DNA of 64,000 nucleotides, taken from the NCBI RefSeq assembly GCF_006442205.1, contig NZ_VFVR01000004.1, forward strand, positions 62,001 to 126,000, in the 5' to 3' direction. The notes under the pieces were generated by a model. That model did no database searches and was not told where the DNA came from. It worked only from the letters and a program-made list of their open reading frames with translations. This DNA comes from Mesorhizobium sp. B2-3-12 (GTDB taxonomy: Bacteria; Pseudomonadota; Alphaproteobacteria; Rhizobiales; Rhizobiaceae). Positions 10,682 through 18,678 of this stretch are shown here, piece by piece (within the stretch, counting starts at the first letter, position 1; the number at the start of each line of letters is the position of its first letter). The position numbers were made by a program, and so were the translations under genes.

Positions 10682-11262
10682 GCCCGGAAATCCGTCGCAT
10701 CATCACCATCGTCGAGGAAACCCTGATCGAAGGCGGCCGCCCCGTCGATCCGCCAACGCGGCGCGCCGCGGCGATAGCGGTGATCCGCAACCCTTATGCC
10801 GGCACTTTTGTCGAGGATCTGTCGGCGCTGAGTGTCGTTGGCGAGGCGTTGGGCGACATCTTGCCCAGACGTGCCGTCGCCGCTCTCGGCATTGCCGGCG
10901 GTGAGGTGGAGAGCTTCGGCAAGGCCGCCGCCGTCGGCGCCGACGGCGAACTTGAACATGCCGCCGCCATCCTCCATCCACAGCTCGGCGCCCCGTTCCG
11001 TGATGTGCTCGGCAAGGGTGCCGCGCTCATTCCCTCCTCCAAGAAGCGCGGCGGGCTCGGCGTGCCGCTCGACATTCCGCTCGGCCACAAGGACGCGGCG
11101 AGGGTGCGCAGCCATTTCGACGGCATGGAGGTTCGCGTTCCCGATGCACCGCGCGCCGACGAGATCGTCGTCGCCATCGCCGTCACCGATTCAGGCAGGC
11201 CGCATCCGCGCGTCGGTGGGCTGACCACGGACAAGATCGTCGGCAAGGACGGCGTGAGCTAA
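10678..11262 (+). CDS. DUF1185 / AA_synth family protein (second of a tandem pair)
   Basis: A 194-residue paralogue of the preceding protein with the same length and motif order (VIRNPYAGTFVEDL, GEVESFGKAAAVGADGELEH, DIPLGHKDAARVRSHFDGME). It is a separate gene, not a frameshifted copy, and starts inside the ATGA overlap. Equal length, tandem order and translational coupling fit a two-subunit complex. The function is unknown. A stem-loop follows at 11277-11300. Confidence 0.82.
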   Translation: MSPEIRRIITIVEETLIEGGRPVDPPTRRAAAIAVIRNPYAGTFVEDLSALSVVGEALGDILPRRAVAALGIAGGEVESFGKAAAVGADGELEHAAAILHPQLGAPFRDVLGKGAALIPSSKKRGGLGVPLDIPLGHKDAARVRSHFDGMEVRVPDAPRADEIVVAIAVTDSGRPHPRVGGLTTDKIVGKDGVS

Positions 11263-11276
11263 TCCAGCGCAATTGC

Positions 11277-11300
11277 GGAGAACCTTCGCGGAGGTTCTCC
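11277..11300. terminator. Stem-loop between convergent genes
   Basis: GGAGAACCT (11277-11285) pairs perfectly with AGGTTCTCC (11292-11300) around a 6-nt loop. It lies in the 58-bp gap between the convergent DUF1185 and amidohydrolase genes. No T-run follows on either strand, so termination strength is uncertain. Confidence 0.55.
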
Positions 11301-11320
11301 ATCTGGATGCCCAAACGTCG

Positions 11321-12514
11321 TCAGGCAGCTCTGACTTCCGGCACCCGCATCGCCGGCGGGGTGTTGCGGCTGCGACCGGTCCGCACCTCGCCGTCGATGA
11401 CCACCATGCCGATGCCCGGCAAATTGCCGAGCGCCACGCTGTCGAGCAGCCCGTCGCCGGCGCCGCCGATCGCCTGATCGATGAAGATCAGATCGGCTGC
11501 GCGGCCGACCTCGATGATGCCGCGGTCAGCCAGCCCGCGCACGCGCGCCGTGTTGCCGCTGGCAAGACAGAACGCCACTTCCGGCGCGATACCGCCCAGC
11601 GAAGCCAGCATGGTCAGCGTCCTCAGGATGCCGAGCGGCTGCACGCCCGATCCGGCTGGGCTGTCGGTGCCTAGGATGACGCGCGAAAGTTCGCCGCGCT
11701 GTCTTGCCAGCTCGAGCACGAACAGCCCGGTGCGCAGATTCCCATTGTGGACGATTTCCAGCGCGCGCGAGCCGTTCTCGCAGATCTGCCGTATCTCGGC
11801 TTCCGGCAGTGCCGTGGGTCCGCCATTGACGTGAGCCACGATGTCGGCGTCGACCTCCAGCACGACATCGGCGCCGATGCGGCCGGAACCGGGCAGGGAT
11901 GGGCCGCCCGTATGGGTCATTGAGGTCATGCCGTATTTGCGCGCCCAGCCGATCATCTGGCGGCCGGTCGGACCGTCCTTGACGCCGCCAAGCCCGACCT
12001 CGCCGACAAGCGTCACGCCGGCCTCGGCGAGGGTACGGAAATCCTCCTCGACCAGGCCCGGTTCCAGAATGGGGGCGCCAGCCAGGATCTTCATGCCGTT
12101 GGGGCGGAAGTTGGAGAAGGTGCGCTGCGCCGCGATCGCCAGCGCCTTCAGCCCGACAAGATCACGTGGGCGGCCCGGTGTGTGGACCTCTCCCGCTGAA
12201 ATCATGGACGTGACGCCGCCATGCACGGTCGAATCCATCCAGCCGATCTGGTTCTGCCTGGGCGTCCAGTCGCCAGCGACCGGATGGACATGGTTGTCTA
12301 TAAGCCCCGGCGCCACCGCGCAGCCCATCGCGTCAATGATCGTCGCCGCACTGCCGCTGTCGACCTCGCTGGCCTTGCCAATGGCGGAAATGCGTCCGTC
12401 GGCAACGACAATGGTGTCGGCATCGATGATTGGTTTTGAAAGGTCACCGCTCAGCATCAGGCCGATGTTGCGGACGACGAGCGTGTTGGCAGACGACTTG
12501 GGGTCGGACGACAT
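11321..12514 (-). CDS. Amidohydrolase superfamily protein, enamidase-like
   Basis: A 397-residue metal-dependent hydrolase with the HxH motif in DNHVHP (His75, His77), a β-sandwich N-terminus (ADTIVVADGRISAIG), later His residues in THTGG and AHVNGG, and the metal/catalytic Asp in LGTDSPAGSG. The last motif, with a short loop and no carboxylated Lys, resembles the enamidase branch (6-oxo-tetrahydronicotinate amidohydrolase of Eubacterium barkeri). That match is by memory of motifs, not alignment. It follows a MarR regulator and an isochorismatase-type hydrolase in one operon, which suggests opening of a cyclic amide. Dihydroorotase-like or isoaspartyl-peptidase-like roles are not excluded. 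Confidence 0.75.
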   Translation of the reverse strand: MSSDPKSSANTLVVRNIGLMLSGDLSKPIIDADTIVVADGRISAIGKASEVDSGSAATIIDAMGCAVAPGLIDNHVHPVAGDWTPRQNQIGWMDSTVHGGVTSMISAGEVHTPGRPRDLVGLKALAIAAQRTFSNFRPNGMKILAGAPILEPGLVEEDFRTLAEAGVTLVGEVGLGGVKDGPTGRQMIGWARKYGMTSMTHTGGPSLPGSGRIGADVVLEVDADIVAHVNGGPTALPEAEIRQICENGSRALEIVHNGNLRTGLFVLELARQRGELSRVILGTDSPAGSGVQPLGILRTLTMLASLGGIAPEVAFCLASGNTARVRGLADRGIIEVGRAADLIFIDQAIGGAGDGLLDSVALGNLPGIGMVVIDGEVRTGRSRNTPPAMRVPEVRAA

Positions 12515-12555
12515 CGGGTCTCACTTCTGCTGCTATGGAAAAGTCCGGACACGGC

Positions 12556-13152
12556 CTATTTGCCGCTGTCGCCATTCGATGGATTGTCGTCATTGATGCG
12601 CGTGAGCAGTCGGAGCAACGTCGCCTGCTCGGCGGGTGAAAGCGGCGACAGGAAGCGCCGTCCGACTTCAACGCTGCGTTCCAGCCGCTCGAGCGTGTAT
12701 TCGGTTCCTTTCTCGGTCAGGGCGATCATCGACAGGCGCTGGTCTGTGTCGGAAGCGCTGCGCGTGATCAGCCCGTGCTTGAGCAGCTTGCGCATCACAA
12801 TGCTGATGGTCGACGGGTCCATCGCCGTCAGCCGGCCGAGATGGTTCTGCGAGACCTCGCCATGTTTGAGGATGGTGGCGAGCGCCGCGAACTGGGTCGG
12901 TGAAAGGTCTTCGCCGGCCATCACCTGCTGGAAACGCAGCGTCGCGCGCTGATGCGCCTTGCGGATGACGTGCGCCGGGTGGAGGTCCAACGCGTATCCG
13001 GTGTCCGCGTATCGCTGCAGCACTTGCTCGCGGCTCAACGGCGCCGCCTTGTCGCGCTGCCGCTTCGGTGTCGCGTCTCTCTCGGATTTCTTTTCGGTCG
13101 TCAAACCGGACTCCTGTTGGCTGTCTTGGATGCTGCCGATACCGGGGCTCAA
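12556..13152 (-). CDS. MarR-family transcriptional regulator
   Basis: A 198-residue DNA-binding protein. The winged helix is visible as LSPTQFAALATILKHGEVSQNHLGRL, TAMDPSTISIVMRKLLKHGLI and the wing RSASDTDQRLSMIALTEKG. About 45 polar N-terminal residues precede the core. The probable start is TTG at 13152, overlapping the stop of the upstream hydrolase as TTGA; later in-frame starts are possible. It is the only regulator between the left edge and 21.2 kb, so it is the leading candidate for the factor that reads the five shared operators, one of which precedes its own operon. The HxAH..RKAHQ start of the core resembles NicR-type regulators (inference). Confidence 0.88.
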   Translation of the reverse strand: MSPGIGSIQDSQQESGLTTEKKSERDATPKRQRDKAAPLSREQVLQRYADTGYALDLHPAHVIRKAHQRATLRFQQVMAGEDLSPTQFAALATILKHGEVSQNHLGRLTAMDPSTISIVMRKLLKHGLITRSASDTDQRLSMIALTEKGTEYTLERLERSVEVGRRFLSPLSPAEQATLLRLLTRINDDNPSNGDSGK

Positions 13153-13793
13153 GCCGCGACTTCAGCCGGTTGCAGCGACGTCCCGTCGCGAAGCGCCGCT
13201 ACGACGTCGGCCGAATCGCTGACCACGCCGAAATGCGTCGCTATGTCGTAGAGCGAACTTTCCTGCTCGCGCGGTCCTGTCGCCGCGCAGCAATCGCTCG
13301 GCACCACCACTTCATAACCCTGGAAAAACGCGTCGTGGACGGTCGAGCGCACGCAGATGTTGGTGACCACGCCGAAGATGACCAGCTGGTCGACCTGCAT
13401 GTCCTTGAGCGTCAGGTCGAGATCAGTCTGAAAGAAAGCCGAGTAGCGCCGCTTGATGACGTGGATCTCGTCATCGCGGGCGCCGAGGTCCTCGATGATT
13501 TCCGGTCCCCAGCTTCCTTCCACGCAATGCGGCGTGCGCTTCACCCACTCGCGCTCGCGGCGCATGCCCGGCCGGTGCGCGTCGTGAACCCAGATCACCG
13601 GGACGCCGGCGGCGCGCGCGGCTTCGATGACGGCCAGTTGCGGTGCGACCAGCGTCTCATAGCCCGGCAGGACCATGGCCCCGCCGGGCTTGCAGAACTC
13701 ATTGACCATGTCGATGACGATGATCGCCGCACGATGCCGATCGAGGCGCACCGTGTCGTCGTGCCTGTGTGAGGAAAAAACGTCCACGGACAT
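13149..13793 (-). CDS. Isochorismatase-like cysteine hydrolase (amidohydrolase type)
   Basis: A 214-residue cysteine hydrolase with the full triad: Asp28 in VIDMVNEF, Lys114 in HVIKRRYSAF, and Cys147 in GVVTNICVRS, followed by the cis-peptide-type region. RYSAFFQTDLD is typical of amide hydrolases of this family (RutB, biuret hydrolase, maleamate amidohydrolase groups). The start at MSVDVF is chosen because AAAGGAGA precedes it; the open frame runs further upstream through the promoter. It heads the operon hydrolase-MarR-amidohydrolase and probably acts on a linear amide or ureido product of ring opening. Confidence 0.87.
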   Translation of the reverse strand: MSVDVFSSHRHDDTVRLDRHRAAIIVIDMVNEFCKPGGAMVLPGYETLVAPQLAVIEAARAAGVPVIWVHDAHRPGMRREREWVKRTPHCVEGSWGPEIIEDLGARDDEIHVIKRRYSAFFQTDLDLTLKDMQVDQLVIFGVVTNICVRSTVHDAFFQGYEVVVPSDCCAATGPREQESSLYDIATHFGVVSDSADVVAALRDGTSLQPAEVAA

Positions 13794-13812
13794 GGCGATC
13801 TCCTTTGGTCGA

Positions 13813-13855
13813 TCGTTGATGCTCATACAAAAAACCTTGGCGGGTGCCAAGTCAA
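13813..13855 (-). promoter_or_regulatory. Promoter of the hydrolase-MarR-amidohydrolase operon with shared operator (site 4)
   Basis: On the minus strand TTGACT (13850-13855) and, after 17 bp, a weak TTTTGT precede the operator, written in plus-strand sense TCGTTGATGCTCATACAA (13813-13830). It differs from the 9921 site at only three positions. The site lies about 20 bp upstream of the start codon. Confidence 0.65.
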
Positions 13856-13941
13856 TCCCGTTCGACGCAAAGCTGTGGTCGCCAGCCTTGCGCGCGCCGC
13901 TCGCACCAGCGTATGCGCTATTTGTCCGGCGCGACATGCCC

Positions 13942-13989
13942 TTGACAAGGGATGGCAATCATGTGCTCGATTTGTATGACCATCAACGA
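13942..13989 (+). promoter_or_regulatory. Promoter of the epimerase-SDR operon with shared operator (site 2)
   Basis: TTGACA (13942-13947) is followed by TTGTATGACCATCAACGA (13972-13989). This is the reverse complement of the 9921/21104 operator with only two differences, both at the Y/R positions of the consensus. The -10 box is weak. The operator ends 38 bp before the ATG at 14028. Confidence 0.65.
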
Positions 13990-14027
13990 TATCAAATCGC
14001 CTGTCTTGTCGGGTCGAGGGCCATGAT

Positions 14028-14882
14028 ATGAAGACAATCGTCACTGGGGCCAGCGGTCTGCTTGGCCGCCACGTGGCCGAGGCCCTGGCCGCGGCCGGCC
14101 ACGATGTGCTGGGCATCGATGCGGTGGCGCCGGCCGGCGGCGCATGGCGGCACGCCACCGCCGATCTGACGGATTTGGGATCGGCCCTGCAGCTGGTGCG
14201 CGATTGCGATGCCGTGGTGCATGTGGCGGCCATCCCGAGGCCCACCGGGCGAGCCGGCGGCGAGGTGTTCAAGACCAACATCACGACCGCTTACAATGTC
14301 GTCGAGGCCGCCGCCCTGGCCGGCGCCAGGCGCTTCGTCTATGCCTCGTCCTTCAGCGTCTTCGGCTATCCCTTCTTCGAGAAGGCGGTCATTCCACCCT
14401 ATCTGCCGGTCGATATGAACCACCCGGTAGGCGCGCAGGACCCCTACGGCCTGTCGAAATGGCTGGGAGAGGAGATCGTCGACGCGGCGGTGCGCCGCGG
14501 CGCTTTTTCGGCGGTCAGCATCCGCATGCCATGGATCCAGACGACGCAGTCCTTCTTCGCCGGCGTCGGTCCGCGCCGCGCCACCGCCGACAGCGCCCGC
14601 GACCTGTGGAGCTATCTCGACGCGCGCGATGCGGGCCAAGGCTTCCTGCGGGCACTCGAATGGCAAGGTGAAGGCCATCTGCGCGTGCTGCTCAGCGCCG
14701 CCGACACCTTCATGGAGGAGGAAACCGGGCCGCTCGTGCGCCGGGTCTATCCAGCTGTCCCCCTGTCGCGGCCGATCGCCGGTTTCGGTTCGGTGCTCGA
14801 TACGGCCCATGCGCGCGAAACGATCGGCTTCGAGCCGGAGCATTCATGGCGGTCCTATCCAAAGCCGGAGATCCAGGGATGA
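14028..14882 (+). CDS. NAD-dependent epimerase/dehydratase family protein
   Basis: A 284-residue extended SDR with the Rossmann motif GASGLLGRH at residues 7-15, AAIPRPTG, the catalytic SSFSVFGY serine region and YxxxK in DPYGLSKW. Uronate dehydrogenases and sugar-nucleotide epimerases of this size share these features; there is no decisive specificity motif. It overlaps the following SDR gene by ATGA (14879-14882). Carrying the operator shared with the sugar importer and nucleoside importer, it probably oxidises or epimerises the sugar part of the substrate. Confidence 0.85.
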   Translation: MKTIVTGASGLLGRHVAEALAAAGHDVLGIDAVAPAGGAWRHATADLTDLGSALQLVRDCDAVVHVAAIPRPTGRAGGEVFKTNITTAYNVVEAAALAGARRFVYASSFSVFGYPFFEKAVIPPYLPVDMNHPVGAQDPYGLSKWLGEEIVDAAVRRGAFSAVSIRMPWIQTTQSFFAGVGPRRATADSARDLWSYLDARDAGQGFLRALEWQGEGHLRVLLSAADTFMEEETGPLVRRVYPAVPLSRPIAGFGSVLDTAHARETIGFEPEHSWRSYPKPEIQG

Positions 14883-15685
14883 AACGGTTCGACCAGAAGA
14901 AAGTCCTCGTCACCGGCGGCGCCGGCGCCATCGGCAGTGCGGCGGTCCGGCGTTTCCTCGACGAGGGCGCGCGGGTCGCCATCGTTGACCGCAACGGCGC
15001 GGCGGCACGGCAACTGGCAAGCTCGCTTGGCGAAAAAATCATCGCCATCGAAGCCGACGTCACCGACGAGAACAGTGTGCGCGGCGCTGTCGAAACGACC
15101 GTCGAGGCGTTGAGCGGGCTGGATGTGGTGTTCAACAATGCCGGTATTTCCGGTGTCGTCGCTCCCGTGCACGAGCTGCCGGTGGAGGATTGGGACACCA
15201 TCATCCGCATCAATTTGCGCGGTATCTTCCTTGTCCTGCAGGCCTCGCTCCAGGCCATGATCAAGGCTGGAACCAGCGGCTCGATCGTCAATATGGGGTC
15301 GTCCATGGCCGGATGGGACGTCCTGTCAGGCGGCGCCGGCTATGTCGCCTCCAAACATGGCGTGGTCGGGCTGACGCGGGTCGCCGCACTCGATGCCGCG
15401 CCCTACGGCATCCGCGTCAACGCTATCTGTCCTGGTGTCATCGAGACGACGCTCGGCGTGCCGGCTTCCGGCGACGGCGATTTCAAGAGCGGCGTCCAGC
15501 ATTTCGCCGACCGGATTCCCTTACGCCGGATCGGCCAGCCGGAGGATGTCGCGGCCGCGGTCGCCTTCCTCGCCTCCGACGAGGCAAGGCACGTCACCGG
15601 CGTCGACTGGCTGATCGACGGCGGCCAGACCTTGCAGAGCTGGGCCAATGCCCCGGCGGGCGACGTGTTTCCGAGGTACCGCTAG
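14879..15685 (+). CDS. SDR family NAD(P)-dependent oxidoreductase
   Basis: A 268-residue classical short-chain dehydrogenase: TGGAGAIGSAAV cofactor loop, NNAGISG, catalytic Ser in NMGSSMAGW, Tyr-Lys in YVASKHG, and the C-terminal VDWLIDGGQ typical of 3-oxoacyl reductase-like members. The start at MKRFD uses the ATGA overlap with the epimerase; an upstream in-frame ATG lies inside that gene and is less likely. Its TAG stop opens a palindromic intergenic repeat. The substrate is unknown, probably a sugar or sugar acid. Confidence 0.88.
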   Translation: MKRFDQKKVLVTGGAGAIGSAAVRRFLDEGARVAIVDRNGAAARQLASSLGEKIIAIEADVTDENSVRGAVETTVEALSGLDVVFNNAGISGVVAPVHELPVEDWDTIIRINLRGIFLVLQASLQAMIKAGTSGSIVNMGSSMAGWDVLSGGAGYVASKHGVVGLTRVAALDAAPYGIRVNAICPGVIETTLGVPASGDGDFKSGVQHFADRIPLRRIGQPEDVAAAVAFLASDEARHVTGVDWLIDGGQTLQSWANAPAGDVFPRYR

Positions 15686-15787
15686 AGCAATTCCAGGAAA
15701 AGTGTATAACGGTTTTCCGTCCGGAATTGCGTAAAAACAAAGGGTTAGAGCGGTTCAGCAATTCCACCAAACGCTGAACCGCTCTAA
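15685..15787. repeat. Mesorhizobium-type intergenic palindromic repeat, also a bidirectional terminator candidate
   Basis: The element begins with AGAGCAATTCC and contains GGAATTGC (15723-15730) complementary to GCAATTCC (15687-15694). It ends in a perfect 15-bp inverted repeat: TTAGAGCGGTTCAGC (15745-15759) and GCTGAACCGCTCTAA (15773-15787). I recognise the AGAGCAATTCCAGGAAAAGTG...CGGTTTTCCGTCCGGAATTGC pattern as a dispersed repeat of Mesorhizobium genomes. It supplies the stop codons of both convergent genes. Confidence 0.85.
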
Positions 15788-16854
15788 AGCCGCTTTGGCG
15801 GCATCGCCCGGATGATCTGGACGGCAAGGTCGAGATCGGCGAGACCGCCTGAAAGCGGCGTGCGTGGCTTTGCTCCGGCCAGGATGCAATCGGCGAAGTG
15901 TTGCCATTCCCGGCGAAACGAGGTGTCGGGGGGCCCTGGTATGACGCGCTCGGACGCCGTTTCGCCTGTTGCCTCACGCAGGCGCACCGTCGCCGAGGCA
16001 TTGCGGTAATAGGGATTCTGGAATTCGATCCGCACTTCGTCACGCTCGCCATGCACATGGATCCACTCGTCCCACCACTCATACTGGGCGAGCGCCATGT
16101 CGAAGAGGCAAGGGACGCCGCCATAGTCGAGCACGGCCAGCAACTGGTTCGGACCGGTCTGCTGGGCATGGACCACGCGATCGGGCGTGCCGAAGGCGCC
16201 GCGCATGACCGCAAGGTCGTGGCTGCCGAGGCCAAGCAGCAGCAGATAGAGGTCGCGATAGCCGGCATGATCGGCACCGAGTGCGGCCTCGACGCGCCGC
16301 GCGACCGCATCGCGCCCCGCCGCAAGCACGTCGGTTGGAACGTCGGTGCCCCGGATCTGCGTGTAGAGCTTGCCATAGCGGTCGAAACGGCCGGCGAAAT
16401 CATGGACATGGATCGACTTCGGCCGCCCGATGGCGGCAATGTGCTCGAGGCCGACCTCATAGCTCGGATCGTAAAATTTCATGTAGCCGACAAGGGCAAC
16501 GAGGCCGCTGCGCTCCGCCTGCTCGACCAGCGGGCGTGCCTCTTCGGGCGTAAACGCGAGTGGCTTCTCGACGATCACGTGCTTGCCGGCACGGATCGCG
16601 TCGGCGACCATCTCGCCATGGTCGTAGGTGCAGATCACCACCGCATCGACATTGGGATCGGCGAGCAGGGCGCGATGGTCGGTGTAGCGCGCGGCGATGC
16701 CATAGTGGTCGGCGACTTTGGCGACCGTCCCCGGCGAGATGTCGCACAAAGCGGCGATGCGAAACGCCGGCAATTCCATGAGATACGGCAAATGCATCAG
16801 CTGGGCGATCTCGCCGCAACCGATGACGCCAACGCCGATAACGCGATCCTGCAT
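15784..16854 (-). CDS. Gfo/Idh/MocA family oxidoreductase
   Basis: A 356-residue NAD(P)-dependent sugar or inositol dehydrogenase. The Rossmann motif GVIGCGEIAQ is at the N-terminus, and the family EKPLAF (Lys as proton relay) follows AGKHVIV near residue 95. The start follows AAGGG and lies 1 bp after the permease stop, so translation is coupled. Its stop codon is provided by the palindromic repeat. As the last gene of the sugar ABC operon it probably oxidises the imported sugar to a keto or lactone form. Confidence 0.88.
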   Translation of the reverse strand: MQDRVIGVGVIGCGEIAQLMHLPYLMELPAFRIAALCDISPGTVAKVADHYGIAARYTDHRALLADPNVDAVVICTYDHGEMVADAIRAGKHVIVEKPLAFTPEEARPLVEQAERSGLVALVGYMKFYDPSYEVGLEHIAAIGRPKSIHVHDFAGRFDRYGKLYTQIRGTDVPTDVLAAGRDAVARRVEAALGADHAGYRDLYLLLLGLGSHDLAVMRGAFGTPDRVVHAQQTGPNQLLAVLDYGGVPCLFDMALAQYEWWDEWIHVHGERDEVRIEFQNPYYRNASATVRLREATGETASERVIPGPPDTSFRREWQHFADCILAGAKPRTPLSGGLADLDLAVQIIRAMPPKRL

Positions 16855-16855
16855 A

Positions 16856-17749
16856 TCAACCCTTCACGGCGCCGGCCGTCAGGCCGGCGATGAACTGCCG
16901 TTGCATCGCGAGGAAGACGACGATCACCGGCAGGGTCGTGATCGTCAACGCGGCGAAATAGAGCGTCCAGAGCGAATCGTACTGCTGGAAGAAGGAGACC
17001 AGGCCGAGCGGGATGGTTTGCACGGAGGGGTCACGCAGCAGCAGGAAGGCGAGGAAGAAATCGTTCCAGATCTCGATGAAACCGAAGATCACGATCAGCG
17101 CGACGCCCGGCCGGACCAGCGGCAGCATGATGTGGATGAGGATTTCGAGCCGGCTCGCGCCGTCGACGCGCGCGGCGTCCTCGAGGTCGGCGGGCAGGGT
17201 GACGAAGAAGCTGCGCAGGATGAACACTGACAATGGCAGCGACGTCGCCGCGTAGACGAAGGCAACGCCGAGCCGGTTGTTGATCAGGCCAAGGTCGCGC
17301 GCCACCATGAACAGCGGGATGGCCATCACCTGCGGTGGCACCAGCATGGCCGCCACCGCCACCGCGAGCACCAGGCCGCGCCCGGGAAACCGCAGCCGCG
17401 CCAACGCATAGGCGCAGGGCGTTGCCACGACGACCAGGATGATCAGGGCCGAGCCGGTGACCAGCACGCTGCTGACGATGCGCGATCCCATGCCGGCGAT
17501 GCGCCAGGCATCGACGTAGTTCTGAAGCACCAGGCTCGACGGCGGACCCCAGATGTTGCTCAGCATCTCCTCCTTGGTCTTGAGCGAGCCGAACAGCACC
17601 CAAAGCAAGGGATAGAGCGTCTCGATGAGCACCAGGATGAGCGCCGCGTAGAGGCCGGCGACTTCAAGCACGCCGCTCGCGCCGAGGCGCCGGGGACGGC
17701 GGGCCGCGTCACTATCGAGTGTGAGCGAAGGCTTGGCCGCGCTGCTCAT
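16856..17749 (-). CDS. Carbohydrate ABC transporter permease (MalG/UgpE-like)
   Basis: A 297-residue inner-membrane subunit with six predicted hydrophobic segments and the EAA loop EDAARVDGASRLEILIHIML that docks with an ATPase. The N-terminal 25 residues are cytoplasmic. It overlaps the upstream permease by ATGA. No ATPase gene lies in the operon. Confidence 0.92.
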   Translation of the reverse strand: MSSAAKPSLTLDSDAARRPRRLGASGVLEVAGLYAALILVLIETLYPLLWVLFGSLKTKEEMLSNIWGPPSSLVLQNYVDAWRIAGMGSRIVSSVLVTGSALIILVVVATPCAYALARLRFPGRGLVLAVAVAAMLVPPQVMAIPLFMVARDLGLINNRLGVAFVYAATSLPLSVFILRSFFVTLPADLEDAARVDGASRLEILIHIMLPLVRPGVALIVIFGFIEIWNDFFLAFLLLRDPSVQTIPLGLVSFFQQYDSLWTLYFAALTITTLPVIVVFLAMQRQFIAGLTAGAVKG

Positions 17750-18678
17750 CAGATATCCAGCCTCTGTCGCCGCATCATGGCGAGCAGGCCGACGCTGGCC
17801 AGCCCGACGATCAGGAACAGCACGTATCCGATCGCCGCCGCGTAGCTCATGGCCCCGTCCTGAAAAGCCTTGCTCATCATGTAGGTGAGCACCACCTCGG
17901 TGGCGTGGTTCGGGCCGCCCTTGGTCAGCACATAGACGATGTCGAAATTGCGCACGAAGGCGCCGGAAAGACCGAGAATGGTGTTGATGAAGACGATCGG
18001 CATCATCATCGGGATGGTGACATGCCGGAAGCGCTGCAGTGGACCGGCACCGTCCATCTTGGCCGATTCATAGAGTTCCGAAGGGATCGTCTGCAGGCCG
18101 GCCAGATAGATGACGGCATGGAAGCCGAGCCATTTCCAGACGTCGACGACGATGATCGAATAGAGCGCGATGTCGGCATCGCCGAGCCATGACTGTTTCA
18201 GTCCGCCGAGACCGAATAGATCGAGAGCGCCGTTGAGCAGGCCGAAGACCGGATTGTAGATCCAGGACCAGAGCAGCCCGACGGCGACGAAGGACATCGT
18301 CACCGGGACGAAGGCGGCGGCACGAAAAAAAGCGCGGCCGACCAGCGCCCGGTCGAGAAGCAGCGCCAGCCCGAGGCCGAGCATGTTCTTCAGGATGACG
18401 ACGGCGACGACGAAGATCAGATTGTTGCGCAGCGCACCGAGGAAGATGCGGTCATGCGCGAGGCGTGTGTAGTTGGAAAAACCTGCCCAGGTCGGGTCGG
18501 AAAACCCGTCCCAATTGTGCAGGCTGAGCCAGAAACCGTTGACGAAGGGCCAGAGGTAGAAGAGGCAAAACAGGATCGCGGCGGGCAGGATCATCAAGAA
18601 GGCAACCGCACCGTCCCCGGCAAGAAAGCGCCAGGGATCGGATCTAGGAGCGGTAGGCTCTTGCGATCGCGTGGTCAT
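17749..18678 (-). CDS. Carbohydrate ABC transporter permease (MalF/UgpA-like)
   Basis: A 309-residue inner-membrane subunit. The long first hydrophobic segment (FLMILPAAILFCLFYLWPF), FNNWDGF-like periplasmic loop and EAA loop YESAKMDGAGPLQRFRHVTI are typical of the CUT1 family. The start at MTTRSQ overlaps the stop of the isomerase gene (ATGA); the frame continues upstream without a good ribosome site. It forms a heterodimeric channel with the permease at 16856-17749. Confidence 0.92.
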   Translation of the reverse strand: MTTRSQEPTAPRSDPWRFLAGDGAVAFLMILPAAILFCLFYLWPFVNGFWLSLHNWDGFSDPTWAGFSNYTRLAHDRIFLGALRNNLIFVVAVVILKNMLGLGLALLLDRALVGRAFFRAAAFVPVTMSFVAVGLLWSWIYNPVFGLLNGALDLFGLGGLKQSWLGDADIALYSIIVVDVWKWLGFHAVIYLAGLQTIPSELYESAKMDGAGPLQRFRHVTIPMMMPIVFINTILGLSGAFVRNFDIVYVLTKGGPNHATEVVLTYMMSKAFQDGAMSYAAAIGYVLFLIVGLASVGLLAMMRRQRLDI

